From: JBGAJN01 sp044224905
GTDB lineage: Bacteria > Verrucomicrobiota > Verrucomicrobiia > Limisphaerales > JBGAJN01
Direction: 5' to 3'
Assembly (NCBI GenBank): GCA_044224905.1
Contig: JBGAJN010000003.1
Span: 124,001 to 188,000 of the forward strand
Length of the DNA: 64,000 nucleotides
Position numbers and translations under genes: made by a program. The notes under the pieces are model-generated. The model saw nothing but the letters and a program-made list of their open reading frames with translations, was not told the DNA's origin and ran no database searches. Shown one piece after another: positions 15,549 through 23,840 of this stretch. How positions within the stretch are numbered: position 1 is the first letter of the stretch; every line of letters starts with the position of its first letter.

Positions 15549-15812
15549 ATGGAAGCAACTGTTAAGAGCAAAGTGGTCAAAGATTTTCGCATTCACGAAC
15601 GTGATACCGGTTCGGCGGATGTCCAGATCGCCCTCCTCACCTCGCGCATCAACGAGCTGACGGAACACCTTCAGACGAACAAGAAAGACCACAGCTCCCG
15701 CCGTGGTTTGCTGATGATGGTCGCCCAGCGCCGTCGTTTGCTTGATTACCTCAACACGACTGACTCCAGCCGCTACTTGGCCATCACCAAGAAGCTCAAG
15801 CTGCGCAAGTAG
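15549..15812 (+). CDS. rpsO: 30S ribosomal protein uS15
   Basis: An 87-residue primary 16S rRNA-binding protein. It has the hallmark segments TGSADVQIALLTSRINELTEHL, the HSSRRGLL loop (KKDHSSRRGLLMMVAQRRRLL) and the YLNTTDSSRY end, all of standard length and spacing. The ATG at 15549 has a Shine-Dalgarno-like GGAAG five bases upstream; the frame is open further upstream but unrelated. The rpsO-pnp order is a widespread arrangement. In Escherichia coli both genes are post-transcriptionally controlled through their leader RNAs. Confidence 0.97.
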   Translation: MEATVKSKVVKDFRIHERDTGSADVQIALLTSRINELTEHLQTNKKDHSSRRGLLMMVAQRRRLLDYLNTTDSSRYLAITKKLKLRK

Positions 15813-16046
15813 TCGCGGGTTTTCCAGCCTTGGGGTTTTCCATCCTGAGGATGTCACAGGTGAATTGTAATTTTCATTCTCCCTGGTCATGACGCGGAAA
15901 CTCGCGAGCCGCGTCGTGGCCTTGCATTGGTAAATCTTCGCGAAACAACAACAATGCCCGGTGACCCCGGGAGATTTCACTGACAGCCCGCGCGGCGGGC
16001 CTTCAATGAAGTTGCTCGGCGGTCATCGGGTTGCAGAAAGCAAATC
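15813..16046 (+). other. rpsO-pnp intergenic leader with GC hairpins
   Basis: These 234 bases contain no gene. Two short GC-rich hairpins are visible: CCCGG/CCGGG at 15957-15971 and GCCCGC/GCGGGC at 15986-16000. Neither has a T-tract. By analogy with the RNase III-cleaved pnp leader of enteric bacteria they could serve pnp autoregulation, but this is only an inference. Confidence 0.4.
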
Positions 16047-18176
16047 ATGTCAACCAAAGTCACGGCCCAAGTCGGGGCCAGTCAAATCCACATCGAATCC
16101 GGTAAGTTGGCCAAGCAGGCCGACGGCGCCGTAACGGTGCAACTCGGCGAAACGATTGTCATCGTCGCCGCCGTTGCTGCCACCAAGGCCAAGGAAGGCC
16201 AGGACTTCTTCCCCCTCACGGTGGATTATCGTGAAAAAGCCGCTGCCGCGGGCAAGTTCCCCGGCGGTTATTTCAAGCGCGAAGGCCGGCCGACGGAAAA
16301 AGAAATTCTCACCTGCCGCCTCACCGACCGTCCGATTCGTCCGCTGTTCCCGAAGGGCTGGTATAACGAAGTTCAAGTTCAGACCGTCCTCCTCAGCGCC
16401 GACGGCGAAAACGATCCCGATATTCTCAGCATCATCGGCGCGTCCGCGTCGTTGACCGTCTCGGACATTCCGTGGGCAGGCCCTCTGGGCGCCGTCCGCG
16501 TTGGCCGCATCAATGGCCAGTTCATCGCGAACCCCACGCACGCGCAACAAGCCGAGAGTGATCTCGATCTTGTTTACGTCGGCAACGAAACCGACATCGT
16601 GATGTATGAAGGTGCCGCCAAGGAAATTTCCGAAGCTGACTTCGCTGCTGCGTTGAAGTTCGCTCAGGACGCCTGCCAGCCGATCATCGCCGCGCAAAAG
16701 GAATTGCAGGCCAAGGCCGGCAAGCCCAAGCGCCAGATCACTACGAAGATCGTTCCGGACGAAATTCTGAACGAGGCCAAGGCGCTCGCTGGCGACCGCA
16801 TGGTCCCCGCGCTCCTCACGCCTGGTAAGCTCAACCGCGAAGCCGCGTGCAAAGCCATCCAGAACGAAGTGGGCGAAAAACTGAAAGCCAAGCACGGCGC
16901 GGAAGTCATCACCGACTTCGTCGTCAACCAAGCTTTCTACTACATTCAAAAGGAAGCCGTGCGCGCGTTGATCCTCGATCAAGGCAAGCGCCTTGACGGT
17001 CGTTCCACCGATCAGATTCGCGCGATCTCCGGCGAAGTCGGCCTCCTGCCGCGCGCTCACGGTTCCGCCATCTTCACCCGCGGAGAAACCCAAGCTGTGA
17101 CCCTCGTCACCCTCGGCACCACGGAAGATTCACAAGAATTTGATTCCTACACCGGCGGCTCCAACGAGAAGCAATTCATCCTGCACTACAACTTTCCGAA
17201 CTTCTCCGTCGGCGAAACCGGCCGCATCAGCGGTCCCGGCCGTCGCGAGATCGGTCACGGCGCCCTCGCCGAACGTTCCATCGAACCGATGGTTCCGTTG
17301 AAGGAATTCCCGTACGCCGTCCGCGTCACCAGCGAGATCATGGAATCGAATGGTTCCACCTCGATGGCTTCCGTTTGCGGCGGCACCTTGGCCCTCATGG
17401 ACGCGGGCGTTCCGCTTATTCGTCCGGTGGCCGGCATCAGCATTGGTATCTGCACCGACAGCGATGAAGGCAAGATCGGCCGTTACAAACTCCTCACCGA
17501 CATCATCGGCTGGGAAGACGCGTTCTGCGACATGGACTGCAAGATCGCCGGCACCGAGAAGGGCATCACCGGCTTCCAGCTTGACCTCAAGCTCAAGGGT
17601 ATTCCCCACGCACTCATGGCCGAGACCGTCGAGAAGGCCCGTGTCGCGCGCTTGTTCATCCTCGGCGAGATGCAGAAAGTCATTTCCGCTCCGCGCAAGG
17701 ACCTCAGCAAGTATGCCCCGCGCATCCTCACGCTGAAGATCAACCCCGAGAAGATCGGCGCCTTGATCGGACCTGGCGGTAAGAACATCAAGCGCATCGT
17801 GGAAGAATCCGGCTGTGAAATTAACATCGAAGACGATGGCACCGTGAAGATCTACTCCGTCGCCGCTGAAGGCATGGAGATCGCACGCGCTGCCGTCGAA
17901 GGCATGACCGCCGAAGCCGAAATCGGCAAGCTCTACAAGGGCAAGGTTGTCACCATCAAAGAATTCGGCGCCTTCGTCGAATTCCTCCCCGGCAAGGACG
18001 GCCTCTGCCACATCAGCGAGCTCGCCAACTTCCGCGTCAAGCAAGTCGAAGACATTGTCAAGATGGGCGACGACATCTGGGTCAAGTGCCTGGGCGTTGA
18101 CGAAAAAGGCCGCGTGAAACTCTCGCGCAAAGCCGCGATGGAAGAACGCGACAAGGAAATGGCCCCGAAGGCCTGA
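16047..18176 (+). CDS. pnp: Polyribonucleotide nucleotidyltransferase
   Basis: PNPase is the phosphorolytic 3'-5' exonuclease of the RNA degradosome. It has 709 residues, full length. Two RNase PH domains are visible: the first with GKFPGGYFKREGRPTEKE, the second with GRISGPGRREIGHGALAER and SNGSTSMASVCGGTLALMDAGVP. The catalytic Asp pair is expected in the DSDEGK/DAFCDMD area. A KH domain (KIGALIGPGGKNIKRI) follows at about residues 565-625. An S1 domain (GKVVTIKEFGAFVEFLPG...GLCHISEL) follows at about 633-700. The ATG at 16047 has no clear Shine-Dalgarno sequence. The gene ends in a strong terminator. Confidence 0.97.
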   Translation: MSTKVTAQVGASQIHIESGKLAKQADGAVTVQLGETIVIVAAVAATKAKEGQDFFPLTVDYREKAAAAGKFPGGYFKREGRPTEKEILTCRLTDRPIRPLFPKGWYNEVQVQTVLLSADGENDPDILSIIGASASLTVSDIPWAGPLGAVRVGRINGQFIANPTHAQQAESDLDLVYVGNETDIVMYEGAAKEISEADFAAALKFAQDACQPIIAAQKELQAKAGKPKRQITTKIVPDEILNEAKALAGDRMVPALLTPGKLNREAACKAIQNEVGEKLKAKHGAEVITDFVVNQAFYYIQKEAVRALILDQGKRLDGRSTDQIRAISGEVGLLPRAHGSAIFTRGETQAVTLVTLGTTEDSQEFDSYTGGSNEKQFILHYNFPNFSVGETGRISGPGRREIGHGALAERSIEPMVPLKEFPYAVRVTSEIMESNGSTSMASVCGGTLALMDAGVPLIRPVAGISIGICTDSDEGKIGRYKLLTDIIGWEDAFCDMDCKIAGTEKGITGFQLDLKLKGIPHALMAETVEKARVARLFILGEMQKVISAPRKDLSKYAPRILTLKINPEKIGALIGPGGKNIKRIVEESGCEINIEDDGTVKIYSVAAEGMEIARAAVEGMTAEAEIGKLYKGKVVTIKEFGAFVEFLPGKDGLCHISELANFRVKQVEDIVKMGDDIWVKCLGVDEKGRVKLSRKAAMEERDKEMAPKA

Positions 18177-18214
18177 TCCGTTAACGGCGGTCAGTGACCG
18201 TCGCATCAATCATC

Positions 18215-18243
18215 AAGGCGGACTCGCAAGAGTCCGCCTTTTT
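18215..18243 (+). terminator. Rho-independent terminator of pnp
   Basis: An 11-bp perfect stem AAGGCGGACTC/GAGTCCGCCTT with a GCAA tetraloop is followed by TTTC. It lies 39 bases after the pnp stop. Confidence 0.9.
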
Positions 18244-18321
18244 CATTTCCTCGCCGTGGGTGCGCGATCGCTGAAACGTCAATTCCGACTGTGGCACTTC
18301 ACGACTTCACGAGCCAGATTG

Positions 18322-18597
18322 TTAGACTGCCACACGCTTGATCTGGCCGTAATACTTTTCGTCCTCTTCTAGCTCCGGGATAAATTTCGCCGCATCGTGC
18401 GCTTGCGCCCATTTCAAAGTCTGCAGCCAGCACATCAGTTTCTCGGTGTCGGAAACCTTGTCCCAATGCGGACCACTGAACGGCACCGGCAGATCTCCCC
18501 AATCCTGGCCGCGACCCTTCGCACGATGATGCGCTGCCAGATCGAGATATATTCTCATCCAGGCTGCGGGCATTGGGCAAAGGTAACGCTGGGTCAT
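18322..18597 (-). CDS. Small hypothetical protein, tandem paralogue copy 2
   Basis: A 91-residue protein of unknown function with no signal peptide or membrane segment. It shares about a third of its residues, in order, with the product of the gene immediately upstream on the same strand. Shared blocks are CPxPAxW, IYxxL, a central GPxW, then SDxxK, TLKWAQ, IPxL and a final ExYxG. It is Trp-rich, with an acidic end (PELEEDEKYYG). The ATG at 18597 lies three bases after the other gene's stop, so the pair is co-transcribed. A second overlapping minus-strand frame (18299-18580) is discarded because it lacks this similarity. Confidence 0.7.
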   Translation of the reverse strand: MTQRYLCPMPAAWMRIYLDLAAHHRAKGRGQDWGDLPVPFSGPHWDKVSDTEKLMCWLQTLKWAQAHDAAKFIPELEEDEKYYGQIKRVAV

Positions 18598-18600
18598 ATC

Positions 18601-18885
18601 TCAGAAGGACACCCAGGTGCCGAAGCGGCTTCCGTGATACTGCTCTTCGGGTAGCAGGTCGGGAATCAATTCCTCAAAGCCATATTCCTGGGCCCATTTT
18701 AAGGTCTCTTGCCAGCGGTTCTCCTTTTGTTCATCGCTGGTATGCGCCCAGAGCGGGCCGATCAATGCCTGTGGAGCTCGCGGGATACGATCTCGATCAC
18801 GCATAGATTGGTGAAATATATTGAGGCGGTGATAGATGGTTTCCCACTTCGCCGGCGTTGGACAAATGATTCGCTTTTCTTCCAC
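18601..18885 (-). CDS. Small hypothetical protein, tandem paralogue copy 1
   Basis: A 94-residue Trp-rich soluble protein, first gene of a two-gene tandem duplication. It has ICPTPAKWETIY near the N-terminus, GPLWAHTSDEQK in the middle and ETLKWAQEYGFEELIPDL near the C-terminus. The matching blocks in the downstream copy support both as real genes. I do not recognise the family. The 182 bases upstream (18886-19067) contain no gene; a CCCCCT/AGGGGG inverted pair is the only structure noticed there. Confidence 0.7.
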   Translation of the reverse strand: MEEKRIICPTPAKWETIYHRLNIFHQSMRDRDRIPRAPQALIGPLWAHTSDEQKENRWQETLKWAQEYGFEELIPDLLPEEQYHGSRFGTWVSF

Positions 18886-19067
18886 AGTTATTCGCCGCGA
18901 CGAACAGAATCATGGCGATGAGTGATTGAACTCTTTTGGCGGAAGATTTGGAACCGGGGAACCCCCTGTTTTACACCGGGGCAATAGGGGGAGCCAAAAC
19001 GACCGACGGACCGCGCTACGCGAACGCAATTGCTAAATCGGCATGCGTGGCAAACTGAGTCAGGAAG

Positions 19068-20309
19068 TCAGCGCAGAAATTTTTCCGCGGCAAAGTCGGC
19101 GAAGCGCAGGCCGCGGGGAGTGAGTTGAAATCGCACGCTGTCCTGCTTCGCGAAGTCGTGCGCGATCAGATCCTGCATTTCGGCCGACCATTCTTTACGC
19201 AGGTCGAACCCGGTCAACTTTGCGAAATCCTCGAATCGCCAACCGGAGTTCCGACGGAGGCCGAACGCCGCGAGTTCACCGGCGCGGCGGAGCGGGGGAA
19301 GTTCTTCGCGTGATTCGATGGCGCGGACGCCTTTCTCCAGCTGCTCGCAATACATCTGCGTGTTGCTCCAATTCTTGGTGCGCACGCCGCGGACATAGCC
19401 GGCGGCGCTGGGGCCTAGTGCGTGGAAACAGCCGCCGGCCCAATAGTTCAAATTGTGCCGGCACGCGAAGCGTGGGGCGTCGGTGGCTGGCGATGGGAGA
19501 TCAGCAATTGGCGACGCTGTGGATGGGGAGGCGCGCTGATCGCGGGCAAAGTTGGCGACCTCGTATTGATGCAAACCACTCGCGCCTGCGGTGGCGATCA
19601 GCTCGTCATACATCGCGCAGGCCAGTTCCTCGTCGACGTCGAACTCGCCCGCCTTGAGTTGATCGAAGAGTGGCGTGTCTTCCTCGTAGATTACCTCGTA
19701 GCTCGAGAGATGTTCGCTGCCGAGAGCAATGGCTTCCCGCAAGGTCGCACGCCAGAGGTCCATTGTTTGTCCGGGAATCGCGAACATCAGATCGATATTC
19801 AGATTCTCGAAGCCCGCAGCGCGCAAGATATCGAAGGACTTGAAGACCTGTTGCCGGCTGTGAATGCGCCCAAGACGATCGAGCAACGTTTCGTCGAGCG
19901 ATTGCACGCCCATCGAAATGCGGTTCACGCCGAAGTCGCGGAGGAGCTTCGCCTTGTCGGCGGACACCGTGGCGGGATTGCATTCGACCGTCCATTCAGC
20001 GGCACCGAGCAGATTTAACCGCTCCATCGCTTTGAGAACCTGTTCCCATTGGCGCAGGGAAAGGATCGACGGCGTGCCGCCGCCAAAGAACACCGTCTGA
20101 GGCTTGAGGTCGGAAGCGACCAGTTCGAGTTCGCGAACGAGCGCGTTGGTGTAACGCTGAATCAACTCACCGCTCGAGGCCTCGGAGAAGAAGGCGCAGT
20201 ACTCGCATTTGTGCGCGCAGAACGGAACGTGAACGTAAAGGCTGGTCACCGGTCCGCGAAACGCGCCGATGACCGGAGCGGAATCGCTGTTGGCGACGGC
20301 GGTGCTCAC
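19068..20309 (-). CDS. hemW: Radical SAM haem chaperone HemW (HemN-like)
   Basis: A 413-residue radical SAM protein. The 4Fe-4S motif is C31-x3-C35-x2-C38 in HVPFCAHKCEYCAFF, followed by FFGGGTPSIL (SAM glycine motif) and NRISMGVQSLDETLL. The C-terminal wHTH-like part follows. HemW proteins, long annotated as oxygen-independent coproporphyrinogen oxidases, are haem-binding chaperones that lack the extended N-terminus of true HemN. The start is GTG 20309, which overlaps the hemQ TGA by four bases (GTGA), implying translational coupling. A much longer open frame extends upstream but lies antiphase to hemQ. The position beside a haem-decarboxylase gene supports a haem role. Confidence 0.88.
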   Translation of the reverse strand: MSTAVANSDSAPVIGAFRGPVTSLYVHVPFCAHKCEYCAFFSEASSGELIQRYTNALVRELELVASDLKPQTVFFGGGTPSILSLRQWEQVLKAMERLNLLGAAEWTVECNPATVSADKAKLLRDFGVNRISMGVQSLDETLLDRLGRIHSRQQVFKSFDILRAAGFENLNIDLMFAIPGQTMDLWRATLREAIALGSEHLSSYEVIYEEDTPLFDQLKAGEFDVDEELACAMYDELIATAGASGLHQYEVANFARDQRASPSTASPIADLPSPATDAPRFACRHNLNYWAGGCFHALGPSAAGYVRGVRTKNWSNTQMYCEQLEKGVRAIESREELPPLRRAGELAAFGLRRNSGWRFEDFAKLTGFDLRKEWSAEMQDLIAHDFAKQDSVRFQLTPRGLRFADFAAEKFLR

Positions 20310-21118
20310 AATTTCAAGTGATCCCACAAATCTGCCGGTTGCAGACGCAGGTTCACGTAGAACGGTCCGAACTCTCCGTAGCGCGCGCTGACTTCGTCGA
20401 AGCGCATTTCGTAGACGATCTCTTTGAGCGCATCGGTCTCGTGAGCCATCAAGGTGACACCCCATTCCCAATCGTCGATGCCAGTCGAGCCGGTGATGAG
20501 TTGGGAAACGCGGCCGGCGTATTTGCGCCCGACGCGAGCGTGGCCACCCATGAGTTTTTTGCGCGCGGCGAAATCGAGGGAGTACCAGTTGTCTGCCCCC
20601 TGACGACGCTTGTTCATCGGATAGAAGCACATGACTTCCCAGTCGGGCATCTCGGGATACAAACGATATTGCAGGTACTCCGCCTGGCGTTTGCGCTCTT
20701 GGCCCATGCGCTTCTCGAACTCGGGGCTGTCCGGCGCGAGCTTCTCCGCGAGCAATCGATTCTTCGCGTCTTCCTCGGTCGGCATGTATTCGCTGGTCTC
20801 GGTCACGCTGAGGTAGCGATAGACCAACTGCAAGGAGCCCGGAGGAAAGCACGCTTCCAACTCGCGGTGCATCTTTCCGATCTGTCCCAGCTCCGCTGCA
20901 TACAGCATGAACGCGAAATCCGCGCGTCCGCCAATGTTCGCGTACGAGGTCAGCCGAGGATTCGACGCCGCGGAGTTCGCTGCGCAAAGAGCTTCCAGCT
21001 TGGTGCGCGCCGAAGCCGATTGTTCGGGCGTCAACTTCGACCAAAGCAAGCGGTCAACGCGGTAGAATAAATGCATCACGTGGATGCCGTGCGAGAGTTT
21101 TACGGAGGGAATGGGCAT
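20306..21118 (-). CDS. hemQ: Coprohaem decarboxylase HemQ (chlorite dismutase family)
   Basis: A 270-residue chlorite-dismutase-family protein. The C-terminal half carries the HemQ signature: FYPMNKRR with the Tyr implicated in decarboxylation, and GGHARVGRKYAGRV with the axial His. It is followed by GSTGIDDWEWGVTLMAHE and DEVSARYGEFGPFYV. HemQ converts Fe-coproporphyrin III to haem b in the coproporphyrin-dependent pathway. Its presence suggests this organism finishes haem through that route, although hemH/hemY genes are not in the window. It is translationally coupled to hemW and preceded 42 bases upstream by the receiver-like gene. True chlorite dismutase activity is unlikely given the context. 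Confidence 0.87.
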   Translation of the reverse strand: MPIPSVKLSHGIHVMHLFYRVDRLLWSKLTPEQSASARTKLEALCAANSAASNPRLTSYANIGGRADFAFMLYAAELGQIGKMHRELEACFPPGSLQLVYRYLSVTETSEYMPTEEDAKNRLLAEKLAPDSPEFEKRMGQERKRQAEYLQYRLYPEMPDWEVMCFYPMNKRRQGADNWYSLDFAARKKLMGGHARVGRKYAGRVSQLITGSTGIDDWEWGVTLMAHETDALKEIVYEMRFDEVSARYGEFGPFYVNLRLQPADLWDHLKL

Positions 21119-21160
21119 GTGTTTTGTTGACGTTGGGAACTGAAGAAAATTGTGAGCCGC

Positions 21161-21571
21161 TTACTCAACGCGGAGCGCGTGTTCGAGCAATTGAGGCAGT
21201 TGTTCCAGGATCGCTTCGTCACTTGCGATGAGCGTAGCGCCCGCGATGCGACCGGATTCCTGCGCCTTCGTGTTGGCCGAGCCTGCATACGCGATAATCG
21301 GGATGTGACTGGTGTTGGGATCCTTCCGCAGCCGCGTGATGGTCGCGTTCACGTCCACGCGGGTGGTCGTCAAATCGAGGAGCAGCACCATCGGTTTTTC
21401 GTGGGTAGCCTGTTCGATCAAAAGACTCGGATCAGCGACGACGTGCACGCGATAGCCAATATCCTGCAGGCGATTGCCCAACTGGCTGCCCGGGAACAGA
21501 CTCTCGTAGTAAATAAAGGCCAACGGTTTTGTCACGGCGCGCAGCTTGGAATAGGCGTCGGGAAATTGCAA
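21161..21571 (-). CDS. Degenerate response-regulator receiver protein
   Basis: A 136-residue single-domain protein with the CheY-like alternation of strands and helices. The phospho-acceptor position is kept as Asp66 in VLLLDL. The next strand (IPIIAYAGS) has Ala where receivers have Thr/Ser-Ala. The N-terminal acidic pair is replaced by FIYYES. The conserved Lys near the end is missing (GATLIASDEA). It is therefore probably a pseudo-receiver that does not follow standard phospho-switching. No output domain and no histidine kinase is nearby. It lies between the esterase and hemQ genes on the same strand; spacing (42 bases to hemQ) allows co-transcription. Confidence 0.68.
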   Translation of the reverse strand: MQFPDAYSKLRAVTKPLAFIYYESLFPGSQLGNRLQDIGYRVHVVADPSLLIEQATHEKPMVLLLDLTTTRVDVNATITRLRKDPNTSHIPIIAYAGSANTKAQESGRIAGATLIASDEAILEQLPQLLEHALRVE

Positions 21572-21670
21572 AAAATTTCGGGACGCAATCGAGCGCGCTA
21601 AATACCGAGGAACCGTGGTTGTCGAGTTTTGCGGCGAACTCGCGCTTCATCGAGCGCAAGGCAGGGCGCG

Positions 21671-23782
21671 TCACCCTTTGTCCGCTGCCGCTCCCCACGG
21701 TTCAATTTGCTCGAGCTGCTTCGCCGCCAAAGCGCGGTAACAGTCCGGCAAGTCGAAGCGTTTCAAGGCACCGGGAACGAACGAGGACAACGGCCAGCGA
21801 TATTCTTCCGATTCGGCTACCTCGCTGTAACTCGTCAGCGCGTTGTGGAGTGTCACCTGTTTCACCTCATCAGATAGCAGCGCGGCGAAGGTCGATGGCA
21901 CCGCGCCCCAACCTTTCGCAATCAGATGAACCTCGGTGTGTCCGGCAGCCTTGAGCCAATCGATGACGCGGAGAACGTCGAAGGTCTTCTGCCCAACGTA
22001 CGGCTGATCGAGCATGATGCCGTGCACGGCGTAGAAATAGTCGCAGCCGTAGGGGCTGCGAAAGCTGTTCAGTCCACAAGTATTCGGTTGCGATTCGCCG
22101 ACGCCCCGCACGTCGCACGCGAAGATTGCTGACTCAGGCTCGGCTTTGATCAATGCCGCCAACCAGACTTCTTCGCGCAACTCCGCATCCGCCGACTGGT
22201 GCGAAACGTAGAGCAACGCGCGTTTCGCCCCGCGCGGCGGCCGCGACATGAGCGCGTCGTCGTCGAGACGATAAACGATGGCGAAGGCGTTGGGTTCGGT
22301 CTCAACGGCGTAGCTGGCGAAGTTCTTCTTGGGATATTTCCGGCCACTGACATTGCGGAGGATTCGGTAATCGGGCACGCCTTTGCGCTCCGGCATATTG
22401 AGTGACTCGGTGACCGCTCGCATTAATGCGCCGCCGCTTACAGTTCCGCGCTTCTTGGCGAGCGCGCGAGAAAGCTCTGACGTGAAAGAAAACAGCGTGC
22501 GCGGCTTGAATTCGGCGACCTGACCGTGCGGCGTGCACCAGAGCGTTTCGTCTTTCTCGACCGTCAACGCCGGTTCGGTCTGCGCGTCGGACACCTTGGT
22601 GACATGATTGAACCAGTGATACATCGCCTCGCGATTTTCCTGGGTGTAACCGTGATACGTCGGCCCGATGAAGAGGCTGATGTTCTCCTCGGCGCCGAGC
22701 AATTTGTAGAGCCGCTTGAGCCGCGCATACGCTTCCTCGATCCCGCGGGCGTCAAAGAAATCCTTTTCCTTTCCGAGCAACACGACGGGCTTCGGCGCGA
22801 GCGCGGCGATGAAGTCCGAGTGATCGAGTCCGAGCGCGAGCGCGTGGGGCGGGCATTGCTCGGTGTCGGCGGGAAGTTCGTTCTCCAAATTCCGGCGGAA
22901 GGTCGTCACGAAGCAACTCGGCGCCGCCATCGTCCAGCGTTGCTCGACGCCACAAAGCCAGGTCGTCATCGTGCCGCCGCCGGAATTGCCGGTGACGCCA
23001 ACGTGCTTCGGATCGACCTCGGGCCGCGTGAGTAAATAATCGAGCGCGCGGATGCCGTCCCACGCACGCCAAGCGCCGAAGAACTCGCCGACGAGAAACT
23101 GCTGGTTGCCCGCGTAAAGATGTTCGCTCGTGCCGACGCCGCGACGTGGTTTGAACTTTTCATCCACGTACTGCAACCGCTCGCCTTGTCCGATGGGATC
23201 ATAGATCAGGCACACGTAACCTTGCCGCGCCAGATTTTGCGCGAAGGCTTGGTAGCCGTCACTTGCTTTGCCGTTGGTGGAATGCCCACACGTGCCGACG
23301 ACGCCGGGGCGCGGGGATTTGCCGCCTTTCGGCAGGTAGAGATTGGCGGTGACGGGGAAATTCGGTCGGCTCTCGAAGATGATTTTCTCGATCGTGTAGG
23401 TGTCGCGATCGATCACGCCGGTGACGCGCGGATTCAGCGGCGTCTTCTCGGGCCAAAGGCCGAAACATTGCTGAATCTTCTGCCGCACTTCGCGCACGTA
23501 GGCTTCCGCATCGCGCTTGGAACGCAGCGCGGCGCGACGTTTCTCGGCCAATTGCTCCACCTGCCGCACGCGCCCTACGAAATACTCCTGCACCATGCGG
23601 GGAAAACGATTCAGGGGCTCGAGCGCTGTCGCGGCCGTCGCAGCCTTCTTGGGTTCGGCCGCGAACACTTCTTGTGCACTGAAAATATCGGCGAGCGAAA
23701 GTCCGGCGAGACCGAGGCCGGTGCGTTGTATCAAGGAACGTCGTGAAAGCGCTGCGCCGAAGAAATCATTTGGATTGTGCAT
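21671..23782 (-). CDS. Tat-exported two-domain alpha/beta hydrolase (acetylxylan-esterase-like)
   Basis: A 703-residue protein. The N-terminus has a twin-arginine-like signal, SRRSLIQRTGLGLAGLSLA, suggesting folded export. The first hydrolase domain (about residues 130-400) has a CGHSTNGK segment in the oxyanion area, an IGQGER segment and the nucleophile elbow VGVTGNSGGG with Ser267. This looks like the acetylxylan-esterase / dienelactone-hydrolase group. A second, weaker alpha/beta hydrolase domain occupies about 470-690; at its nucleophile position the motif reads AKGWGAV, with Trp in place of Ser, so it is probably inactive. The substrate is likely an acylated carbohydrate, but this is inference. 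The ABC permease gene lies 58 bases upstream on the same strand. Confidence 0.78.
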   Translation of the reverse strand: MHNPNDFFGAALSRRSLIQRTGLGLAGLSLADIFSAQEVFAAEPKKAATAATALEPLNRFPRMVQEYFVGRVRQVEQLAEKRRAALRSKRDAEAYVREVRQKIQQCFGLWPEKTPLNPRVTGVIDRDTYTIEKIIFESRPNFPVTANLYLPKGGKSPRPGVVGTCGHSTNGKASDGYQAFAQNLARQGYVCLIYDPIGQGERLQYVDEKFKPRRGVGTSEHLYAGNQQFLVGEFFGAWRAWDGIRALDYLLTRPEVDPKHVGVTGNSGGGTMTTWLCGVEQRWTMAAPSCFVTTFRRNLENELPADTEQCPPHALALGLDHSDFIAALAPKPVVLLGKEKDFFDARGIEEAYARLKRLYKLLGAEENISLFIGPTYHGYTQENREAMYHWFNHVTKVSDAQTEPALTVEKDETLWCTPHGQVAEFKPRTLFSFTSELSRALAKKRGTVSGGALMRAVTESLNMPERKGVPDYRILRNVSGRKYPKKNFASYAVETEPNAFAIVYRLDDDALMSRPPRGAKRALLYVSHQSADAELREEVWLAALIKAEPESAIFACDVRGVGESQPNTCGLNSFRSPYGCDYFYAVHGIMLDQPYVGQKTFDVLRVIDWLKAAGHTEVHLIAKGWGAVPSTFAALLSDEVKQVTLHNALTSYSEVAESEEYRWPLSSFVPGALKRFDLPDCYRALAAKQLEQIEPWGAAADKG

Positions 23783-23840
23783 GGGTAATGTCGTTGACCG
23801 GATTTCGGCAGGCGTTATTCACGAACGCACCATTGACCGG

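Noticed and set aside
19068..21044. One 658-residue minus-strand frame joining hemW to sequence upstream
   Set aside because: The N-terminal extension runs in another frame through hemQ. HemW homology starts right at GTG 20309, which overlaps the hemQ stop.
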